A model generated the notes under the pieces. It did not search any database. It was not told the DNA's origin and worked only from the letters and a program-made list of their open reading frames with translations. From the NCBI GenBank assembly GCA_023135165.1, contig JAGLTS010000053.1, positions 18,373 through 82,372 on the forward strand: a stretch of 64,000 nt of DNA, written 5' to 3'. Source of the DNA: Phycisphaerales bacterium (GTDB taxonomy: Bacteria; Planctomycetota; Phycisphaerae; Phycisphaerales; JAGLTS01). Positions 1 through 8,542 of the stretch are shown here, one piece after another. The position numbers and the translations under genes were made by a program. The stretch's first letter is position 1. Each line of letters opens with the position of its first letter.

Positions 1-1
1 C

Positions 2-466
2 CGTGACGTTTTGTATCAGTACCGCAGCGTCGTCAACACGATCTTCTCGGAGGTGTCGTACCACCACGGCGAGGATGCTCCGAACATGTCATGGGCGGTC
101 GTCGAGGAGACCGCCCTGGCCTACATCGAGAACCTCAGCAAATGGCTGCTGCGTGATGATGTCGCCCACCGCAAGTGTGTGGTGACGTACGAATCGCTCC
201 TTGATGAACCCTACGAGACGCTTGCGAACGTGATCGAGTTCTTCGGCGGCGACGTTGACCAAGCCCGCATGGAGCGGTTCTGGCCCATCGTTACGCACGA
301 CCTCGTCGCGAGGCGAACACGCCACGATCCGAACATCGCCGGCCGCACGGCACAGCGCCAGGTTGAGCGGGATCTCTTCCGCTACCGCTTCGGCGGGCGC
401 ATCCTCGATCGGTTCCACGAAGAGACGGATCTCATCCGTGTGATCGACCCGCGCTTGCTCACGTAG
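2..466 (+). CDS. Sulfotransferase-like protein, C-terminal part (5' end outside window)
   Basis: The reading frame is open to the left edge (R-D-V-L-Y-Q-Y-R), so the TTG at 11 in the ORF track is probably internal and the true start lies upstream. The visible 150 or so residues resemble the C-terminal part of PAPS-dependent sulfotransferases: the stretch VVTYESLLDEPYETL followed by IEFFGG is the usual 'Y-E-x-L...P...L..i..FlG' region after the 3'-phosphate-binding segment. The P-loop (5'-phosphosulfate binding) would be in the missing part. The neighbours are FkbM and SAM methyltransferases and glycosyltransferases, so transfer of sulfate to a surface glycan is a reasonable inference. The substrate is unknown. 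Confidence 0.6.
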   Translation, partial: RDVLYQYRSVVNTIFSEVSYHHGEDAPNMSWAVVEETALAYIENLSKWLLRDDVAHRKCVVTYESLLDEPYETLANVIEFFGGDVDQARMERFWPIVTHDLVARRTRHDPNIAGRTAQRQVERDLFRYRFGGRILDRFHEETDLIRVIDPRLLT

Positions 467-548
467 CGCTGCGGACTGCAAGGGTGGCCTACCTGACCCG
501 CAAGGCGTCACAGCAAGCGGACCGGCCCCTTCTCAACCAGGCGCACTG

Positions 549-1271
549 TCATGTTCTCCGCGTGGTGTGGACGATCTGGTCGTCACCATCGTCGAGCGGA
601 TGTCGTGTGTGCGTCACGACGCAGTCGAACGTGCGGCCTTTCACGCGCTTCAGAAGCTCGTGGTCCAGGAAGTAGAACTGATTCGTCGAAACGGCAAAGC
701 CGCGCTCGTAGCCCGCAGGCAGGAGAATCGCATCCATTGCCGCCGTCTGCTCGTCCTGATTCGACTCGATCACGATCACCGTCGGCCGATGGCGTGACAG
801 GTCCAATCCGCGGATCGCCGCTACTTCCGTACCTTCGATATCAACTGAGAGCAGGTCGACGTGCTTGGCGCCGCAATCATCCAGGATGCGGCTGATCGTT
901 CGGCACGGGACTTGCTGCTCCTGGAAGCCAGTGAAAAACGGGCCGTACTGCTCGGCGAACACCTTTCCCTGACTTGGGTCCAACGTGCTGAGCGTCCCCC
1001 GGCTGTTGGCGTAGAAGGTCACATGGTCGGCATCCTCATCGCCCACGGCACAGTGTACGACGACACTTCCGGGTCGGTTGCGCTTCATCGCGTCGATGTA
1101 GTCGCCGTGTGCTTCGACGCATATCCCTCGCCAGCCCTGTTCCTCGAAGAAGAGCGTGTTGGAAAACCGCCTGCCGTCGATGCAGCCGACCTCGATGAAG
1201 AACCCGCTCTCCCGGTTCTTGAAGACCTCATTGAGGATCACATCCTCACCGTGCTGGCTGTAGAAGGTCAT
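549..1271 (-). CDS. FkbM family methyltransferase
   Basis: A 240-residue SAM-dependent O-methyltransferase of the FkbM type, which usually methylates sugar or polyketide hydroxyls. It starts with the family-typical YSQHGEDVILNEVF. Motif I-like FFIEVGCIDGRRFSNT binds SAM, and the signature VDLLSVDIEGTEVAAIRGLD lies in the C-terminal half. I chose the ATG at 1271 rather than the ORF-track start at 1325 because GAGGCGAG lies just upstream and homology begins there. It runs against the flanking plus-strand genes, so it is separately transcribed, but it fits the glycan-modification theme of this end. Confidence 0.85.
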   Translation of the reverse strand: MTFYSQHGEDVILNEVFKNRESGFFIEVGCIDGRRFSNTLFFEEQGWRGICVEAHGDYIDAMKRNRPGSVVVHCAVGDEDADHVTFYANSRGTLSTLDPSQGKVFAEQYGPFFTGFQEQQVPCRTISRILDDCGAKHVDLLSVDIEGTEVAAIRGLDLSRHRPTVIVIESNQDEQTAAMDAILLPAGYERGFAVSTNQFYFLDHELLKRVKGRTFDCVVTHTRHPLDDGDDQIVHTTRRT

Positions 1272-1461
1272 GCGCTCGCCTCGATCCATCGGGTGCGCCA
1301 CGATACCGACTCTACGTTGCCACATGTCGGTGGAAACCGAGGATTGCCCCGGGGACGCACGTATTCGCCGATGAGAATCGTTCGGGAAAACGCTACGGCG
1401 CTGGAATCAGAGAATGCCCGCACTGTCGCGGCTGCGCTGCTCGTGCTACGGTGTTGTCAGG

Positions 1462-2205
1462 ATGAAGACAACACCACATCGCACGACGGATGTCGAGCAG
1501 GAGGCAGCCAGCATACCCCGGCCGTCATCAGCCGCTGGGGTACACGCAGCTACACCGCAGGAGGCTGTTGAGAACTGGCGAGCGCTCCATCGCGGTGGTT
1601 ACTTCCGCACGCACCGCTGCTACCAGGATCGCACGCATGATGACGGGGTTGCGAACCTGCGCAGGCTCCTGAAACCCGGCAAGGACGATGTGCTGCTCGA
1701 AATCGGCTGCGGATACGGCCGAGTGCTGCATCACCTGCTCCCCGACGTGCGCAGGGCAATCGGCATGGACATCGCTGCGGAACCGCTCGACGAAGCGCGG
1801 GAGCTTCTTCGCGGCTGCGGCGATGTGGAACTGCTTCTCACCGACGGCCTCTCGCTTCACCCCGTCGCTGACGCATCGGTCGATGCAGCGTTTGCGTTCA
1901 CCGTCTTTCAGCACCTGACCCGTGCCCAGGTAGCGGCCTACCTGTGCGAAGCGATGCGCGTGCTCAGGCCCGGCGGGCGGTTCTGTGCCCAGTTCCTCAC
2001 CGGTCGTGACCCAGGGGCGGATGTGCTCGACACGGCGCAGGAGCAGTCACTGGGGTACACCGCCGCCCAGATCTGTTCGTTGGCTGAGGATGCCGGCTTG
2101 GCTGTGCAGACGCTCGAACGCCACTTGATCGAGAATCACAAGGATCTCGCCTGGTTCTGGCTGCTCGCGATGCGCCCCGCCGATCCGCAGGTGAAACCGG
2201 CATGA
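1462..2205 (+). CDS. Class I SAM-dependent methyltransferase
   Basis: A 247-residue class I methyltransferase. Motif I is LLEIGCGYGRVLHHLL, the acidic end of beta-2 is IGMDIAAEPLDEAREL, and the post-II region is AFAFTVFQHLTRAQV with LRPGGRFCAQFL (motif III). The ATG at 1462 (MKTTPHR) is preferred over the ORF-track start at 1414, since the extra residues look like noise, though the Shine-Dalgarno sequence is weak. Its stop overlaps the start of the next gene (ATGA, 2202-2205), so the two are probably co-translated. The substrate is unknown; the neighbours suggest a sugar or glycolipid. Confidence 0.8.
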   Translation: MKTTPHRTTDVEQEAASIPRPSSAAGVHAATPQEAVENWRALHRGGYFRTHRCYQDRTHDDGVANLRRLLKPGKDDVLLEIGCGYGRVLHHLLPDVRRAIGMDIAAEPLDEARELLRGCGDVELLLTDGLSLHPVADASVDAAFAFTVFQHLTRAQVAAYLCEAMRVLRPGGRFCAQFLTGRDPGADVLDTAQEQSLGYTAAQICSLAEDAGLAVQTLERHLIENHKDLAWFWLLAMRPADPQVKPA

Positions 2206-3953
2206 GCCTTCAGCGCCACGACAGCCTGACGCCGACCGCCAGGGCAACCGATGCGCCGCTTGTCATCAGCTTCTACACGCGCGACACGATCTACGAGGAG
2301 GAGGCGGCGAGCCTCATCGCATCATGCCGGGCGCTTGACTTGGAGTGCGATGTCCGGGCTGTGGACTCGCTTGGTTCCTGGGTCGTGAACTGCGCCCACA
2401 AACCCGCGTTCATTGCTGCTCGCCAGCGTGAACACAATCGGCCGATCCTCTGGGTGGATGCCGATGCCGTCGTCAACCGCCCGCCCAACCTGCTTGCCTC
2501 GACTGATGCAGACTTCGCCGTGTATCGCCTGCCTGACGGCTCGTTCGCCAGCGGGACGGTTTTCTTTGGCACCACGGAAGCCGCCGATGCGCTCTTGCAG
2601 GCATGGGTGCGTCTGTGTGATGCGGACCCGACGGAACTGGATCAGGTTCACCTTGCGACCGCGTGGCAGCAGGTCAGCGCATCAAGGGACATCACAACGC
2701 TGTGGCTGCCCGAGCAGTACACGAAGGTCTTCGACCAGAGCCTGACCGATCCGGTCATCGAGCACTTCCAGGCATCGCGCCGAGCCAACCGAGCCGACGC
2801 ATCGGATGACGAGCGACCTGCCGATGACGTGCTCGATGATGTGCAGCACGCTCCAGAGGATCGGCTCGCTCAGCTCCGCAAGGCGCGCGACAACCTGCTT
2901 TCGCAGACCGCTTGGCTGCGAGATCGACTCGTCGAGCAAGCCGCGCGAACGTGTGTCGAGCACGGATACCGTAGAATCGCCCTATACGGCGCGGGCAAGC
3001 ACAGCCTCGCCTATGCAAGGCAGCCGTGGCGGTCGCTGGGCATCGAGGTGGTCGCCGTGCTCGATGATGATCCGAAGATCGAATCGCTCAGCGGTGTTCG
3101 CGTCTGTCGTCCCGAGTCGTTCGAGGAATCCGTTGATGCTGTCGTCGTCAGCAGCGATGCTGCGGAGAGGCAGGTCCACGACGCGGCAAAGGCAAGGTTC
3201 GGTCCGCTGGGCATTCCAGTCCTGCGGATCTACGGCGACGCCCCGGAGATGCCGGCCGTGGAGCCGACTGTCGAACACTTGGTGCGGGCATTCGGTCTGA
3301 CTGAATCGGATGCCCGCTGGCTGGTCGAAAACCGCGCGGAGAGGCACGACGCCACGCTGCCGATGCTGCCTCCCGCGCGGACTGAACTGCACCTGCGCCG
3401 GTATGAACTCGCTGCGAAGCTGGCGCGCGGACGCCGTATTTTCGACATCGCCTGTGGGACCGGGTACGGCGGACCGATCCTCGTCGACCAAGGCGGCGCC
3501 GCTGCGGTGCTCGGCTTCGATATGGATGCTCGCACGGTGCGGTACGCCGAGCAGCGCTTTGGCCGAGCGGGCGTCATCGAGTTCACCCAGGCGGATGCCG
3601 CGGACACCGGCCTGCCCGATGCGTCAGCCGACCTAATCGTCAGCTTCGAGACGATCGAGCACATCGCGGATGCGGATGGGCTGGCTGCGGAATTCCGTCG
3701 CCTGCTCAAGCCCGGAGGCAAGTTGGTTCTAACCACGCCCAACCAGTGGAAGTTCACAGACCACCATGTGCACAGCTTCTCGAAGGAGAGCCTGGCGCAC
3801 GTTCTCAGACCGCACTTCCCGCACATCGCATGGTGGGGGCAGCGGCCGGGCAACGAACCGCGATCCCTCGACCTCCCCGCGGGCATCTACCCGCTACGAA
3901 CCGACGCTCCCCGGCCTGACACGCTGATCGTGGTGGCGACGGCGGGCTGGTAG
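2202..3953 (+). CDS. Three-domain fusion: sugar-transferase-like, Rossmann linker, SAM methyltransferase
   Basis: The 583-residue product combines three modules. Residues 20-180 resemble a nucleotide-diphospho-sugar transferase, with the metal-binding-like strand LWVDADAVV near residue 85. Residues 200-250 form a charged, probably helical linker. Residues 255-345 are a small Rossmann unit (RIALYGAGKHSLAYA, then VVAVLDDDP) like those attached to some sugar C-methyltransferases and epimerases. Residues 385-583 are a class I methyltransferase with motif I FDIACGTGYGG, the SFETIEHIADADGL loop and LLKPGGKLVLTTPN. It overlaps the upstream methyltransferase by 4 nt. A bifunctional enzyme that adds or modifies a sugar and methylates it is inferred. 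The N-terminal assignment is the least certain. Confidence 0.75.
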   Translation: MSLQRHDSLTPTARATDAPLVISFYTRDTIYEEEAASLIASCRALDLECDVRAVDSLGSWVVNCAHKPAFIAARQREHNRPILWVDADAVVNRPPNLLASTDADFAVYRLPDGSFASGTVFFGTTEAADALLQAWVRLCDADPTELDQVHLATAWQQVSASRDITTLWLPEQYTKVFDQSLTDPVIEHFQASRRANRADASDDERPADDVLDDVQHAPEDRLAQLRKARDNLLSQTAWLRDRLVEQAARTCVEHGYRRIALYGAGKHSLAYARQPWRSLGIEVVAVLDDDPKIESLSGVRVCRPESFEESVDAVVVSSDAAERQVHDAAKARFGPLGIPVLRIYGDAPEMPAVEPTVEHLVRAFGLTESDARWLVENRAERHDATLPMLPPARTELHLRRYELAAKLARGRRIFDIACGTGYGGPILVDQGGAAAVLGFDMDARTVRYAEQRFGRAGVIEFTQADAADTGLPDASADLIVSFETIEHIADADGLAAEFRRLLKPGGKLVLTTPNQWKFTDHHVHSFSKESLAHVLRPHFPHIAWWGQRPGNEPRSLDLPAGIYPLRTDAPRPDTLIVVATAGW

Positions 3954-4022
3954 TCGCACACACGCGAAATGTGCGCAACGCCCCGGTTTCCAGCCGATCC
4001 ATGAAGGATGCAGCAAGCGCCG

Positions 4023-6431
4023 ATGACAACCCACGCCCAACCCAGCGCGATCACCCGGGCGGATGTTGTGAAGATGGGTCAAACACGCCCGCCGTGGGAG
4101 TTCATCCCCCTCGCCTACCTCGCCTTGGCGCAGTACCCGCAGGACTGTGATGTGGAACTGCTGCTCGTCGGCGCGCTGAGCAAGCTCCACCTGCGAACCG
4201 CTGCCCGCGAACACCTCGATCGCCTGCGTTCCAACGATGAGTCAGCCGAGCAAGTTGCGAAGTTTGATGCGGCGCTACGGTCGATGCGGGATGATCGAGT
4301 CACCGCCTCTGATCTCGAACAGACGCTGAAGACGAACCTCGATGCCCTGGCCGAACGCGGCGCGGACTTGGCACCGCATCTGGATGCATGGCGAGCGAGG
4401 ATCGGCGAGTCCGAGCTGTTCACGACAAACGATGGCAACATCGTCAAGAGGCAGCTTGCCGACCAACGCTGGATCGCCTTTCGACCTGATCGTCAGCAAG
4501 CGGAAGCAGCGGCGCTCCCGCACCTCGCCAGCGATGAAGGCGCGCGCAAGTCGTACGTGCTCGAAGGCATCGACCCGCCCTGGCTGCTCCGCCGAGTGTG
4601 GGAAACGACACCGCAAGATGACGGCTTCTCGCCGCACATCACGATCGCGCAACGCGATCCCGTCGAACTGATGGACGGTCTGTGCCTCGCGGATCTGACC
4701 GACATCATCGCTGACCCGCGAACGCAGTGGTTCGTCGGCGAACAGGCGGGTGCTCACTTCCGCGAGATCCTTGGACGGAACCTGGGTCTCGTTGTGGAGA
4801 CATGCCACCTGCGCATGCGCAACGTTGCCCGTCCGATCGAGCCGAGCATCAGCCGCATCGTGAATGACGTTACGAAAGAGCAGCGAGAGGTGCATGAAGA
4901 ACTCGGCTCACGTGTGCGAGCGATGTACGAACACCGCGACCCGATGTGGTGGCTCGACCGCTATCGAAGCGGCGAATCACTGCGCATCCTCATCCCCGTC
5001 AGCCGATTCAGCACGTTTCTTCGGCACTCGGCGGATGATCTCGTTGACGCGCTGCGTCGGGCTGGGCACGAAGGGCGAACCGTGACCGAACCTGATGCGC
5101 ACAGTCACCTCACGACGCCTGCCTATTACCGCGCGGTGCTCGAGTTCGAGCCTGACATGGTGATCGCCTTCAACTTCGCACGCTGTCACATGAACGAAGC
5201 TGTGCCGAACAACATCCCGTTCGTCACGTGGGTTCAGGATCGGCTGCCGCGTCTTTTCGACCCTGATGTTGGTGCGTCGATGCGGGCGCTCGACTTCGTC
5301 GTCGGGCACAAATACAAGGAGTTGTATGAACAGTTCGGCTATCCGGTCGAGCGTATGACCGAGTGGCCGGTGCCTGTGAACCAACACAAGTTGGCGGGCA
5401 GACGTCTGAGCGATTCGCAGCTCGATCCGTACCGCTGTGAACTCGCGTACGTCAGCCATCGCAGTGAGCCGCCGCACATCATGCACGCCCGCCTGCGACT
5501 CATGGCACAAGATGATGACCGGTTGGGACAAACGCTCGACGATCTGTTCGAGCAACTCAAGCTGATCTGCCGGGATGTCTCACAGCGCGGAATCGTGAAC
5601 CTGTATGACGAGGCGCTGATGGACTGTCTTGCGGCGCAAGGCGTCACCGATCCGCACCCGCGCCTCGTCGAGACGATCCGCACGAACTACATCTCACCGA
5701 TGACCGAGCAACTCGTTCGACACGAGACGCTCACATGGGCGATTGAGATCTGTCAAAGGCGCGGGTGGCGACTGCACATCTACGGCAACGGGTGGGACAA
5801 GATCGACGAGTACCGTAACTGCGCCCGGCCGGCGCTCGAACACGGCACGCAACTCCGCGCCGCGTATCAGGCTGCGATCACCCACCTGCACAGCTCCGCC
5901 AGAACGAACCTGCACCAGCGGACGCTCGAAGGATTCTCAGCCGGCACGCTGATGCTCTGTCGATTCATCCATGCCGAGGCGACGCGCTACTACCGGTCGC
6001 ACGAACGTGCAATGACGCGGTTCGCGCGCCCGATGTATTCGCATCCGGAGGCTCGCTGGACGGTCTGGGATGCGCGTGCCTACCCGCCCATCACCGAGGC
6101 GCGCGATCTGATGGAGCGCCTGGGCATCTGGCGGTTCACGAAGCGCCATCTCATCGCACTGAGCCGAGGTCGGCAGGAGATACTCGCCAAGACGCCCGCC
6201 GCGAGTCGTGAGACGAGCATCTTTGCCCACCTCGCCCACACCGAGCAGTGGCTCTTCCGAAACGCCGATGAACTGGAAGACCGGCTCGAATGGGCGATTG
6301 CGTATCCCGACGGTCGCCAGGACCTGATCGACGATAACCGCAAGCGCATCCGGGGCGTGTGGACCTACGATGCGTTCGCACACGACTTGTTCTCCATGGT
6401 CGAACAGGGCTTGGCGGACAGCGTCCGCTGA
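4023..6431 (+). CDS. Large glycosyltransferase, GT-B/CgeB-like, with helical N-terminal region
   Basis: About 800 residues. The first 130 are helical and TPR-like (YLALAQYPQDCDVELLLVGAL). The centre, from SLRILIPVSRFSTFLRHSAD, looks like the first half of a GT-B fold, with the pattern FEPDMVIAFNFAR and then VPFVTWVQDRLPRLF. The C-terminal half holds the donor-site-like stretch AITHLHSSARTNLHQRTLEG followed by SAGTLMLCRF, which is the CgeB/DUF3880 signature region. I place the start at ATG 4023; ATG 4008 is possible, but its AAGG abuts the codon. It lies 69 nt after the fusion methyltransferase and probably belongs to the same unit. Acceptor and donor are unknown. Confidence 0.7.
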   Translation: MTTHAQPSAITRADVVKMGQTRPPWEFIPLAYLALAQYPQDCDVELLLVGALSKLHLRTAAREHLDRLRSNDESAEQVAKFDAALRSMRDDRVTASDLEQTLKTNLDALAERGADLAPHLDAWRARIGESELFTTNDGNIVKRQLADQRWIAFRPDRQQAEAAALPHLASDEGARKSYVLEGIDPPWLLRRVWETTPQDDGFSPHITIAQRDPVELMDGLCLADLTDIIADPRTQWFVGEQAGAHFREILGRNLGLVVETCHLRMRNVARPIEPSISRIVNDVTKEQREVHEELGSRVRAMYEHRDPMWWLDRYRSGESLRILIPVSRFSTFLRHSADDLVDALRRAGHEGRTVTEPDAHSHLTTPAYYRAVLEFEPDMVIAFNFARCHMNEAVPNNIPFVTWVQDRLPRLFDPDVGASMRALDFVVGHKYKELYEQFGYPVERMTEWPVPVNQHKLAGRRLSDSQLDPYRCELAYVSHRSEPPHIMHARLRLMAQDDDRLGQTLDDLFEQLKLICRDVSQRGIVNLYDEALMDCLAAQGVTDPHPRLVETIRTNYISPMTEQLVRHETLTWAIEICQRRGWRLHIYGNGWDKIDEYRNCARPALEHGTQLRAAYQAAITHLHSSARTNLHQRTLEGFSAGTLMLCRFIHAEATRYYRSHERAMTRFARPMYSHPEARWTVWDARAYPPITEARDLMERLGIWRFTKRHLIALSRGRQEILAKTPAASRETSIFAHLAHTEQWLFRNADELEDRLEWAIAYPDGRQDLIDDNRKRIRGVWTYDAFAHDLFSMVEQGLADSVR

Positions 6432-6547
6432 CGCCGCGCCGCCGTGATGATCGCTCCGGTTCACGCCTCCGCCGCCTCCCCCAGGTGCATCCGCCGTCGT
6501 GCGGCGCGGTACGATAGCGGCAATCATCCAATACCAAGGAACGCTCC

Positions 6548-8515
6548 ATGACAAGCCACGTCGAAACATCACTTCCCGTCGAGCACGTCACACGAGCTCT
6601 GATCGAGACGCACGGCGAACCGCTGCGAGGGCGCATCACGCAAGGCGTCGAGCGCATCGCGAGACAGTGGCGCGATGATGATGGCGACGGCGATGCCTTC
6701 GCACGCTTCTGCGAGGAGCACTTCGTCGCCGATCCCGCCGATCGCACACGCCTGCTTGATCGCTTCGAGACGATGCTCCACACCGTCGAGGGGCATCTGT
6801 ATGAGATCAGGCGAAACCTGCGCCGGTGGTCCGACCTGCGCGGCGATGAGTTCCCGGGCATCGACGACATGATGGCCAAGTTCGATCCCGCGCCGGACCT
6901 GTCCGATCAGTTCTATCACCAGAAGCTCGCCTTCGTCGCGCTACTCAACTTCGATCGACCCGACCTCGCCGAGATGCTCGATCACGGCCCCGACTGGTCG
7001 ATCGATCAATGGGCCCAGGCGCGGATCGGCAAGGCGTTCGGCCCGCGCATTCCCGGACAAGTCAACGACCGTGTGCGAGAACTCGAACACCGCGCCAACA
7101 TGTGGGTCGCTGAGTTCCACGTTCCCGTCGGCACGATGATTGACGAGGACGGCAAGACATGGTTCGACAAGGATCGCAAGCTCCTCGCCCACTGGCTCAT
7201 CCGCGAAGAGATCAAGGCGGGCTACAACGATTCGGCCGGTCTGCCTATGCAACGTGCGCTCATGTGGGTGATGAGCAGACAGATCGACGGCACGATCCCA
7301 CGCGCGATCATGAACGGCGATTGCAAAGCGAAGTGGGATCCGAAACGCAACACGCTCGACGGACAACCGACCGATGATCTGGTCGGACCGGAGCGCTACG
7401 AACGCTGGCTCGACATGATGACCGTGGCGAAGGAACTGGATGTGTACCACGTCGAGCATCCCAGTGCCATCGCGCGCAAGTTCGAACTCGCGCGCGAGAT
7501 TCCTGAAGAAGATGTCGAGCGGCTGCTTGTTGACCTGCTCTCAGCCCCGGTGCGAAAGGACTTGGCGCTGTTCCTCACAGCACGGCTCGGCAGGCCGCTT
7601 GAGGCGCACGACATCTACTTCGACGAGATCCTCCAGGGCAAGCCGGCGGATGAGATGAACGAACTGGTCCGCGCCATGTTCGCCGACGAAAAGCAGTTTC
7701 AAGCGAAGCTGCCGGAGGTCTTGCGCGGACTGGGGTACAGCGATGCGGATGCGGAGTTCCTCGGCACGCGCGTGCGGGTCGAGATCGCCAAGGGCGCCGG
7801 CCACGCGATGCGCCCCGGGGTGCCCCAATACGGCGCCTGGCTGCGCACGAATCGGCTCGACGATCAACTTGGATGGGATGGCTTTGACACGGCGATGCAT
7901 GAGCTGGGACATACGATCGAGCAGCTCATCTCAACACACTTCGTGCCTCGCCCCGCACTGCGAAATGTCCCTAATACCGCATGCACCGAGGCGTTCGCGT
8001 TCCTGTACCAATCGCTTGCAAAGCGCGTGCTCGGCATCGAAGCGGGCAACAACGAGCCTGATCCCTTCGATGTGGACACCGTGCAGACCGCGCTGGCTGC
8101 ATGTCAGATCGGCGGGCCTTCGCTCGTCGAACTCTATGTGTGGCGATGGCTTTACAAGAACCCGGATTCCGATGCCGCATCCCTGCGCGATCAGGTCATT
8201 ACGATCGCCGATGACGTCTGGGACCGGTTCTATGTTGAACACTTCGGCCCGGACCCGTATCACATTCTTGCTGCCTATCAGCACATGATCGCCTACCCGC
8301 TCTACCTGCCGGACTATACGATCGGACACATCATCAGCCACCAGATCCGTTCATACATGCGAGGTAAGGATCTGGCCGCTGAGACAAAACGGATCTGTTC
8401 GACTGGTCGCTTGACGCCTGATCTATGGATGAAGAAAGCGGTCGGCATCGGCATCAGCGCTGCCCCGCTTCTGGAAGACACCGCTGCAGCGCTTGGGCGA
8501 CTGCAAGCTCACTGA
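6548..8515 (+). CDS. M3-like zinc metallopeptidase (MA clan)
   Basis: A 655-residue cytoplasmic protein with no signal peptide. The zinc site is MHELGHTIEQ (H451, E452, H455). A third ligand is likely E481 in TEAFAF, about 30 residues after the first His, close to the spacing in thimet oligopeptidases (M3). The rest is strongly helical, as in M2/M3/M32 peptidases. The C-terminal YPLYLPDYTIGHIISHQI resembles the substrate-binding Tyr/His helix of these enzymes. It is shorter than typical M3 oligopeptidases and lacks the exact M3 consensus, so the family is assigned with caution. An AAGGAAC Shine-Dalgarno sequence precedes ATG 6548. It probably acts in peptide turnover. Confidence 0.7.
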   Translation: MTSHVETSLPVEHVTRALIETHGEPLRGRITQGVERIARQWRDDDGDGDAFARFCEEHFVADPADRTRLLDRFETMLHTVEGHLYEIRRNLRRWSDLRGDEFPGIDDMMAKFDPAPDLSDQFYHQKLAFVALLNFDRPDLAEMLDHGPDWSIDQWAQARIGKAFGPRIPGQVNDRVRELEHRANMWVAEFHVPVGTMIDEDGKTWFDKDRKLLAHWLIREEIKAGYNDSAGLPMQRALMWVMSRQIDGTIPRAIMNGDCKAKWDPKRNTLDGQPTDDLVGPERYERWLDMMTVAKELDVYHVEHPSAIARKFELAREIPEEDVERLLVDLLSAPVRKDLALFLTARLGRPLEAHDIYFDEILQGKPADEMNELVRAMFADEKQFQAKLPEVLRGLGYSDADAEFLGTRVRVEIAKGAGHAMRPGVPQYGAWLRTNRLDDQLGWDGFDTAMHELGHTIEQLISTHFVPRPALRNVPNTACTEAFAFLYQSLAKRVLGIEAGNNEPDPFDVDTVQTALAACQIGGPSLVELYVWRWLYKNPDSDAASLRDQVITIADDVWDRFYVEHFGPDPYHILAAYQHMIAYPLYLPDYTIGHIISHQIRSYMRGKDLAAETKRICSTGRLTPDLWMKKAVGIGISAAPLLEDTAAALGRLQAH

Positions 8516-8542
8516 CCGGCACACCTTCGAAGGAATGCTACG

